DNA of 5,239 nt, taken from the NCBI GenBank assembly GCA_016783285.1, contig JADHWW010000217.1, forward strand, positions 1 through 5,239. Reading direction: 5' to 3'. The stretch comes from Anaerolineae bacterium. Its GTDB lineage: Bacteria > Chloroflexota > Anaerolineae > B4-G1. Positions 1-4,328 of the stretch are shown here, piece after piece. Both the position numbers and the translations under genes were made by a program. The notes beneath the pieces were generated by a model that worked only from the letters and a program-made list of their open reading frames with translations, was not told the DNA's origin and did no database searches. Position 1 is the first letter of the stretch; each line of letters begins with the position of its first letter.

Positions 1-567
1 GTGGGCACGGACTTTGCCGACGATCCGGTGGGCTGGCTGGCAAGGAAAGCAGCGGCTTACGGACTGACCACGCTCCTGGCTCACGCCGATGATGGGGTCA
101 TCTGGGGGCGGAGGGATGGTAAGCGACTGGCTCTATCTAGCAATGCCTTCCCGGAGATTTCACCGCCTCTGCGGGCTGTTACCTTGCAGCAAGCCCGGCT
201 CTTTGGCGAAGAAGCCGAACTGCTGTTATGGCGTGACGGAGACAATCAATGGTGCGCCCGGCTGCTGGATGACAATGGGACGGAGCAGCAAGGTTGGTGC
301 TTCGACGAACCCCAATTGCAATGGGGCGACCATGCAGAAGCCGAGAAAGATGGTTTTACGCTCGTCGCCGACGGGCAAGAGGGCTTGCGTCACGCCGTGC
401 CGCTGCCTGCTGACGGTATTCCCTTTGACTTGCAGGAGAGTTGGCACCCCTTGCGCCTGGGAGTACGTCACTACCTGGAGCGCGACGAAGATGGATCGTT
501 GATCATCGCCCAGGGCCGATTGACCGGCCTCTGGGCTGAAGGACGAGAGGAGGGTTCCGATGAGTGA
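1..567 (+). CDS. csx19: Csx19-family type III-D CRISPR-associated protein, 5' end probably cut
   Basis: The product resembles the Csx19/TIGR03984 family, small proteins encoded with type III-D effector genes. Family-like stretches visible here are LLAHADDGVIWGRRDG (about residues 25-40), the segment SPPLRAVTLQQARLFGEEAE (54-73), LLLWRDGDNQW (74-84) and, near the C-terminus, PLRLGVRHYLERDEDG (150-165). There is no signal peptide, membrane segment or catalytic motif; it is expected to be a cytoplasmic subunit or accessory of the type III complex, but its biochemical role cannot be read from sequence. The reading frame is open to base 1. A GTG sits at position 1, but no ribosome binding site can be seen and family members usually have some extra N-terminal residues, so the true start probably lies upstream. 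The stop overlaps the next gene by 8 nt, which indicates one operon with translational coupling. Family call is from memory of conserved motifs, not a profile search. Confidence 0.85.
   Translation: MGTDFADDPVGWLARKAAAYGLTTLLAHADDGVIWGRRDGKRLALSSNAFPEISPPLRAVTLQQARLFGEEAELLLWRDGDNQWCARLLDDNGTEQQGWCFDEPQLQWGDHAEAEKDGFTLVADGQEGLRHAVPLPADGIPFDLQESWHPLRLGVRHYLERDEDGSLIIAQGRLTGLWAEGREEGSDE
548..553 (+). promoter_or_regulatory. Ribosome binding site of the RAMP-S1 gene
   Basis: AGGAGG lies 6 nt before the ATG at 560, inside the 3' end of csx19. This strong Shine-Dalgarno match fixes the RAMP-S1 start at 560 despite its 8-nt overlap with the upstream stop. Confidence 0.8.
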
Positions 568-2905
568 TTGGGCTGTACACCAGAATCCGCGCCCGGACCG
601 CGCTGCCAAAGCGCCCTACAACTTCGTGCCCCTGCCGCAACGGGTGGTGACAGTGGATCCGACAAGCCTCCCGGACCAGGATCGCTACTATCCGGATTCG
701 GACTGGCACACGGGATGGATTGATTGCGAGCTGACCACCGCATCACCCCTCTACGTGCGCGCGGCGCTGGAGCAGGACGAGTTTGAGCGCTCGCTCGATG
801 AGAAGGCGGAAGAACGGCGACCCTGGCCCGAGCAGGTACGGAACAAACCCGACTTCTTCTACGCGGACGACCGGTCGCAGCCGGTCATCCCTGGCAGCAG
901 CCTTCGGGGTATGCTCCGGACGTTGGTGGAGATAGCGGGGTATGGCAAGATGCAGTGGGTGACGGACCAGCAACACTACTTCTACCGCGCGGTGGCAGCC
1001 GCCCGGTCTGATCCGCTGCGCGAGCCTTACCAAGAGGCACTGGGAGCCTTTGGAAGAAACGTGCAGGCTGGCTATCTGGAGCGACGAGGGGACGATTGGT
1101 ACGTGTGGCCAGCGTTGGCGCCGCAGACTATGGGCTGGCCTGAGAGAGGCGCCTATCTGAAGGTGAAGGAGCATCAGATCAAACAGGGCAGCATACCGGG
1201 CTACGTTGACTTCAACGACTCACGCTATGATCCGGGGTGGTATGAAGTCAGCTTTGACGTTCAGGTTAGACAGGGCAAGCGTGGCCAGTACGTCTGGATT
1301 AGCCAGATCGGTCCCCTGAAGGCCGGTTATGCGCATCCAGGAGTACTTGTTTGCTCTGGAAACATGCTAGAGACTGGCCAGAAGGGCCAGAAATCGCCTC
1401 GCAGGAACCACGCCCTCGTACTGCTGCGCGACAGCAAATCCAAGAAACCGCTGAGGCTCAATGCCGACTCGGTCAAGGATTACCTGGCTGGCCTGACGCC
1501 TTTCCAAAAAGATGAGTTAGGCAATTGGGGCGGTCCGCAGTGGGGTTGTCTGAAAGACGGTGCGCCGGTATTTTACGTGGCGGAGGGGGATGAGGTGGTT
1601 TACTTTGGACACTCGCCCAATTTCCGCGTCCCCTTCCGACGCCGGGGGGGCCGGCGGGCCAGTTCACCCATGGATTACGTGCCTGAGGCATTGCATCGGG
1701 AACCGGATACTGACCTGGCTGAAGCCATCTTTGGCTACACTAAATCCCAGGGCGAGGGAAAGGAGGGTGCCTATGCCGGTCGGGTCTTCGTCACGGACGC
1801 CCGGCTACGAGGGGGGCAAGGTCGCGTATGGCTGGCCGGTGACGATGCAGTGGTACCGAGAATCCTGGGTAGCCCCAAGCCCACGACATTCCAGCATTAC
1901 CTGGTCCAGACTACGCCCAACGAGTCGGCGAGTCTATCACACTATGGCAGCGACACTCCCGAGGAAACGGTCATCCGAGGGCATAAGCTCTACTGGCACA
2001 AGGGCGCTGTGGGAGTGGACGACATTCAGGAGGAAGATCCAGAGGACAACCGGGATACTCAGCACACCCAAATCCGGCCGGTACGGGCAGGCATTACCTT
2101 TGACTTCCGCATCTACTTCGAGAATCTGTCTTCGACCGAGTTGGGCGCGTTGCTCTGGGTGTTGGACAAGGCGCAAGATGACGCCTACCGGCTCAAGTTG
2201 GGCATGGGCAAGCCGTATGGCATGGGTGCGGTCAAAATCGAATCGAAGTTGCATCTCACGGATCGAGCCCAACGTTACAGGCAACTTTTCGAAGGCAAGA
2301 AGTGGGCAGAGGGAACTAAGCCCGAGGGCGAACTGGCGAGGGAGGCCATTGAGAAGTTCGAGCAGCTCATTCTGAGTGACAGTGTCTTGAACCCGAGAGG
2401 TATCCAATCTCTGGACAAGGTGGAGCGGATTCAAGCATTACTGGCATTGCTTGGCTGGACAGGTCCCGATAGGGAACAGACTCGCTATCTCCTGATAGAG
2501 CACCCGGAGCGTGGGAACGAGTACAAGGAACGGCCAGTGCTGCCCGACCCGTTGGCAGTGAGCGGGGCACATGTTCGTGAGAGACAGCCACCCCGACGAC
2601 CTCAGCCGCCACTCAGAACAGGGCAACGGCCGACGCCCATCCCGCCTAGCGCGCGCCCTCGCCGCATCCACGAGCTACAAGTCGGCACAGTGCTCAAGGG
2701 TACAGTGCGCCGCATCATGCCCTTCGGTGCCTTTGTGGACATCGGCGTCGGACGGGATGGGCTGGTGCATGTCTCGGAACTGAGCGACGGGTTCGTGGGG
2801 AGCGTGGAAGAAGTGGTGAATGTGGGGGATGAGGTAACGGTGAGGGTGATCAATGTGGACGTGAGAAGGAACAGGATCGGGTTGAGCATGAAGGGGATGG
2901 AATGA
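560..2905 (+). CDS. TIGR03986-type CRISPR RAMP protein with C-terminal S1 RNA-binding domain
   Basis: A 781-residue RAMP protein. RAMP hallmarks are the SPLYVRAAL strand (62-70), the PGSSLRGMLRTLVEIAGYGK helix (111-130), FGYT (391-394), GRVFVTDARLRGG (407-419), ILGSPKPTTFQHYLVQTTP (435-453), RGHKLYWHKG (473-482) and the glycine-rich LKLGMGKPYGMGAV (545-558). These match TIGR03986, a type III-associated RAMP family of uncertain role, probably crRNA or target binding within or beside the effector complex. After a proline/arginine-rich linker (about 672-702) comes a complete S1 domain (about 706-778) with FGAFVDIGV, DGLVHVSELS and NRIGLSMKG, most like the S1 domain of the Tex transcription factor family. 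The linker and S1 domain explain why it is longer than I expect for the family. The start is set by AGGAGG 6 nt upstream. The stop TGA overlaps the ATG of the broken csx15 copy. No HD nuclease or GGDD motif is present, so this is not Cas10. RAMP family call is strong; precise function unknown. Confidence 0.88.
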   Translation: MSDWAVHQNPRPDRAAKAPYNFVPLPQRVVTVDPTSLPDQDRYYPDSDWHTGWIDCELTTASPLYVRAALEQDEFERSLDEKAEERRPWPEQVRNKPDFFYADDRSQPVIPGSSLRGMLRTLVEIAGYGKMQWVTDQQHYFYRAVAAARSDPLREPYQEALGAFGRNVQAGYLERRGDDWYVWPALAPQTMGWPERGAYLKVKEHQIKQGSIPGYVDFNDSRYDPGWYEVSFDVQVRQGKRGQYVWISQIGPLKAGYAHPGVLVCSGNMLETGQKGQKSPRRNHALVLLRDSKSKKPLRLNADSVKDYLAGLTPFQKDELGNWGGPQWGCLKDGAPVFYVAEGDEVVYFGHSPNFRVPFRRRGGRRASSPMDYVPEALHREPDTDLAEAIFGYTKSQGEGKEGAYAGRVFVTDARLRGGQGRVWLAGDDAVVPRILGSPKPTTFQHYLVQTTPNESASLSHYGSDTPEETVIRGHKLYWHKGAVGVDDIQEEDPEDNRDTQHTQIRPVRAGITFDFRIYFENLSSTELGALLWVLDKAQDDAYRLKLGMGKPYGMGAVKIESKLHLTDRAQRYRQLFEGKKWAEGTKPEGELAREAIEKFEQLILSDSVLNPRGIQSLDKVERIQALLALLGWTGPDREQTRYLLIEHPERGNEYKERPVLPDPLAVSGAHVRERQPPRRPQPPLRTGQRPTPIPPSARPRRIHELQVGTVLKGTVRRIMPFGAFVDIGVGRDGLVHVSELSDGFVGSVEEVVNVGDEVTVRVINVDVRRNRIGLSMKGME

Positions 2906-2937
2906 TGCTCCTCCTCAACTTCTCCCACCCCCTCACC
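2902..2937 (+). repeat. Direct repeat, copy 1: first 36 nt of broken csx15
   Basis: This stretch matches 3211-3246 at 35 of 36 positions; the only difference is C/A at the seventh base. Eleven of twelve codons are identical, including degenerate Leu, Ser, Pro and Thr codons, although the sequence immediately after diverges strongly. See copy 2 and the finding on local homogenisation. Confidence 0.85.
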
Positions 2938-3022
2938 CCCAACCAGTTACAACGGATTGGGGAATTGATCGGACAGCCACTGGCGGAGCGATCCACCTGA
3001 TGCGGGACCAACTGAACGAAAA
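2902..3022 (+). pseudogene. csx15: Broken 5' copy of csx15 (frameshifted and truncated)
   Basis: An ATG overlapping the RAMP-S1 stop (ATGA) opens a 32-codon frame ending in TGA at 2998-3000. Its product begins MMLLLNFSHPLTPNQLQ and aligns residue by residue with the start of the intact Csx15 encoded from 3211 (MMILLNFSHPLTSAQLK). After GluArg at 2986 the homology continues in another frame from 2991 (IHLMRDQLNEN, against VFDLMPQLDHEM in the intact protein), so a small deletion shifted the frame. Similarity is lost at about 3022, exactly where the structured stretch begins; the remaining two thirds of the gene are missing. The copy was evidently once a working gene translationally coupled to the RAMP gene. 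A 32-residue peptide could still be made but would contain only the first strand and helix of the family, so I call it a remnant. Its divergence from the intact copy suggests an old duplication or a second, acquired csx15. Confidence 0.8.
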
Positions 3023-3086
3023 CCCGCCCAGCTAGCCTGGAGCTTATCCAGGCAGGCCGCCGTCCGGCGGCTCTTCGCTGGGCGGG
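3023..3086 (+). other. Structured element: 10-bp stem closing two hairpins (three-way junction)
   Basis: CCCGCCCAGC (3023-3032) is perfectly complementary to GCTGGGCGGG (3077-3086). Inside are two further perfect hairpins: GCCTGG/CCAGGC (3035-3040 with 3048-3053, loop AGCTTAT) and GCCGCC/GGCGGC (3056-3061 with 3066-3071, loop GTCC). Only nine bases remain unpaired at the junction. As RNA this folds as a compact Y shape; as DNA it is a cruciform-prone inverted repeat. It begins where csx15 homology stops, which suggests an inserted mobile or REP/MITE-like element or a structured transcript such as part of a transposon-associated RNA. No family is recognised with certainty. It is not a tRNA: there is no seven-base acceptor, T-loop consensus or CCA-adjacent layout. 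Confidence 0.7.
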
Positions 3087-3089
3087 AGA

Positions 3090-3107
3090 AAACCGGCAAG
3101 CCGGTTT
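3090..3107 (+). terminator. 8-bp hairpin, possible weak intrinsic terminator
   Basis: AAACCGGC (3090-3097) pairs perfectly with GCCGGTTT (3100-3107); in RNA the closing pair would open, leaving a 7-bp stem with a CAAG loop. The following bases are GTTTACGGTTG, only loosely U-rich, so termination would be weak. It lies three bases after the three-way junction and may instead be a third arm of the same structured element. If it does terminate, it would separate csx19/RAMP-S1 transcription from the csx15-CARF-cas6 part of the operon. Confidence 0.4.
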
Positions 3108-3210
3108 GTTTACGGTTGTATTATGGCACGGAAGCCCGTTGGTGTCAAGAAGCTTTTAAGGTATCACGACCGCCATGATTTGATTGGCTGATGAGCAAGG
3201 CAAGGAAAAA
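3108..3210 (+). other. Non-coding leader before intact csx15; possible relic of an IS200/IS605-type end
   Basis: No convincing gene on either strand. A short 4-bp hairpin, ACGG-AAGC-CCGT (3128-3139), is followed by TGTCAAGAAGC (3143-3153). From memory, GGAAGCCCGTT and TGTCAAGAAGC resemble the conserved right-end/guide-scaffold region of IS200/IS605-type elements carrying tnpB, but neither tnpA nor tnpB is present and the match is unverified. A TATTAT at 3119-3124 has no convincing -35 partner, so no promoter is called. The last bases carry the csx15 ribosome binding site. This 103-nt leader and the structured stretch before it are the only real gap in an otherwise overlapping gene array. Confidence 0.35.
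3202..3206 (+). promoter_or_regulatory. Ribosome binding site of intact csx15
   Basis: AAGGA sits 4 nt before ATG 3211 and 7 nt before ATG 3214. It rules out the upstream in-frame TTG at 3184, which has no such site and adds residues not shared with the other copy. The spacing slightly favours the second ATG (3214). Confidence 0.6.
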
Positions 3211-3246
3211 ATGATGATCCTCCTCAACTTCTCCCACCCCCTCACC
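3211..3246 (+). repeat. Direct repeat, copy 2: first 36 nt of intact csx15
   Basis: Pairs with 2902-2937 at 35 of 36 bases. From 3247 onward the two copies share only about half of their bases. Such a sharp edge is unusual for simple divergence after duplication. Confidence 0.85.
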
Positions 3247-3594
3247 TCAGCACAACTGAAGCAGATCGAGGCATTGACGGGCCAGGTGGTCGAACGGGTC
3301 TTTGACTTGATGCCGCAACTGGATCATGAGATGCCCTTTGATTCCCAGATTGGGGAGCTGGTAGATGGTGTGGGACTGTCATCGCAGGAATGGCAGACCA
3401 AGCCTTTACTGCTTAACCCACCGGGCTACGCTCCCGCTGCCGTCGTCCTGTTGACCGAAATGCACGGGCGCATGGGACACTTCCCCGCCATCCTGCGCCT
3501 GCGCCCTGTACCAGACAGCAACCCGCCCATGTTTGAGGTGGCAGAGGTGATCAATTTGCAGGCTGTGCGGGATCAAGCGAGGAAAAGACGATGA
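3211..3594 (+). CDS. csx15: CRISPR-associated protein Csx15, putative ring nuclease
   Basis: A 127-residue protein with the conserved look of Csx15: N-terminal MMILLNFSHPLTSAQLKQIE (1-20), DHEMPF (38-43), GLSSQEWQTKPLLLNPPGYA (55-74), the signature HGRMGHFPAILRLRP (85-99) and the tail EVAEVINLQAVRDQARKRR (109-127). A hydrophobic first strand followed by an Asn and a turn, then an amphipathic helix, suggests a Rossmann-like fold. From memory, Csx15 has been grouped with Csx16 and Csx20 as small CARF-like candidates for degrading cyclic oligoadenylate; no catalytic residue is proved here, although H85, R87 and H90 in the signature are plausible ligand-contacting residues. The start at ATG 3211 is chosen because the broken upstream copy begins with the same MM; ATG 3214 is equally possible, and a TTG at 3184 is unlikely. 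The stop overlaps the TM-CARF start by 4 nt (ATGA), a direct coupling of likely off-switch and effector. Confidence 0.85.
   Translation: MMILLNFSHPLTSAQLKQIEALTGQVVERVFDLMPQLDHEMPFDSQIGELVDGVGLSSQEWQTKPLLLNPPGYAPAAVVLLTEMHGRMGHFPAILRLRPVPDSNPPMFEVAEVINLQAVRDQARKRR
3579..3583 (+). promoter_or_regulatory. Ribosome binding site of the TM-CARF gene
   Basis: GAGGA lies within the last codons of csx15, 7 nt before ATG 3591. Together with the ATGA overlap it supports the start at 3591 and translational coupling. Confidence 0.65.
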
Positions 3595-4301
3595 GAGACA
3601 GATTGCTGGCGTTCTTCGACCCCAACCGCTCCATAGCTTTCTTCGTGGTCGGCACGGCGGCCCTCACCGTGGCCGTCACTGTCATGTACGATACGGTCAA
3701 GCAATCCCTGGGGTTGTGGGGGGCCTGGGGTCTGGCTCTCCTCCTGGTGGTCGTGGCTGTGGCGGCCATCACTTACCAGGCCGTGCGCCGGCGGGTGGTG
3801 GGACAGGTGGGCATCAGCGAGGAGATGAAGCCGAAACCCCGGCGGGGGCTCATCCTCCTGGTCAGTCCTCACCCCGGCACCGCACCCCATGCCATTGACT
3901 ACCATCTGGGCACGCTGCAAGCCTGCTGGCTGGTGGCTTCCCCGGATTCGGTGAAGATGGCCGAGCAACTTTATGAGAAATACCGAGATAGGATTCCCTA
4001 CATCGCCTATGGGACGGGGTACACGGTAGACGCCGATGAGGTGGAGGATACCTATACTCAGGTGTTGCGTATCTACGAGCAGGAATTGCCCCAACGCGGC
4101 CTGAAGGCTGAAGAGGTCATCGCTGACATCACCGGTGGCCAGAAGCCGATGACGGCAGGGATGGCCCTGGCTTGCCTGGCTAAGAACCTGGACATGCAGT
4201 ACATGAAGGCCCGGCGAAATGAGCAGGGAGAGCCGGATCGGAGCGTGCCGCCGGAGCCGGTGAAGATTGATACCACTTTTATCCCCGCCGGCGCACCATA
4301 A
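3591..4301 (+). CDS. Membrane-anchored CARF protein, probable cyclic-oligoadenylate effector
   Basis: A 236-residue protein. Two hydrophobic helices (about 14-33 and 42-65) are followed at once by RRRVVGQ. With Arg at residues 2 and 4 and Arg-rich sequence after helix 2, the positive-inside rule puts both ends in the cytoplasm and a short loop (about 34-41) outside. A CARF domain follows (about 85-232): first strand RGLILLVSPHPGTAPHAIDY (85-104) and the ligand-binding motif ADITGGQKPMTAGMALA (178-194), the typical D-x-T-G-G-x-K-x-M of Csm6/Can/Card-type CARF domains. CARF domains bind cyclic oligoadenylates made by Cas10. No HEPN, PD-D/ExK nuclease, HTH or WYL domain is attached, so the effector part can only be the membrane helices. 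The layout recalls Cam1, a CARF membrane effector described as depolarising the membrane, but with two helices rather than the single one I recall for Cam1. A ring-nuclease role for the CARF itself cannot be excluded. Confidence 0.85.
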   Translation: MRDRLLAFFDPNRSIAFFVVGTAALTVAVTVMYDTVKQSLGLWGAWGLALLLVVVAVAAITYQAVRRRVVGQVGISEEMKPKPRRGLILLVSPHPGTAPHAIDYHLGTLQACWLVASPDSVKMAEQLYEKYRDRIPYIAYGTGYTVDADEVEDTYTQVLRIYEQELPQRGLKAEEVIADITGGQKPMTAGMALACLAKNLDMQYMKARRNEQGEPDRSVPPEPVKIDTTFIPAGAP

Positions 4302-4315
4302 GTCATGAGAGGGGC

Positions 4316-4320
4316 AAGGA
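4316..4320 (+). promoter_or_regulatory. Ribosome binding site of cas6
   Basis: AAGGA lies 8 nt before ATG 4329. An in-frame ATG at 4305 would add eight basic residues but has no Shine-Dalgarno sequence in front of it, so 4329 is preferred. Confidence 0.6.
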
Positions 4321-4328
4321 AGCGTAGG

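Noticed and set aside
1560..2375. 271-codon + strand frame inside the RAMP-S1 gene
   Set aside because: It overlaps conserved RAMP motifs in another frame and gives an Arg/Ser/Trp-rich product with no domain.
1937..2434. 165-codon minus-strand frame within the RAMP-S1 gene
   Set aside because: Antisense to a well-supported gene, with no convincing ribosome binding site or family resemblance.
3023..3107. tRNA or CRISPR repeat in the structured stretch
   Set aside because: Stem lengths and loops do not fit a tRNA cloverleaf, and there are no spaced direct repeats as in a CRISPR array.
3096..3124. Promoter with TATTAT (3119-3124) as -10 box
   Set aside because: The matching -35 position reads GCAAGC within the hairpin, far from consensus; an AT-rich hexamer alone is not enough.
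3171..3200. Remnant of the missing 3' part of the broken csx15 just before the intact gene
   Set aside because: GATTGGCTGATGAG loosely resembles part of the csx15 interior, but the match is short and gapped, within what chance would give.
3184..3210. N-terminal extension of Csx15 from the TTG at 3184
   Set aside because: No Shine-Dalgarno sequence precedes the TTG, the extension is hydrophilic and unlike the other copy, and AAGGA directly precedes ATG 3211/3214.
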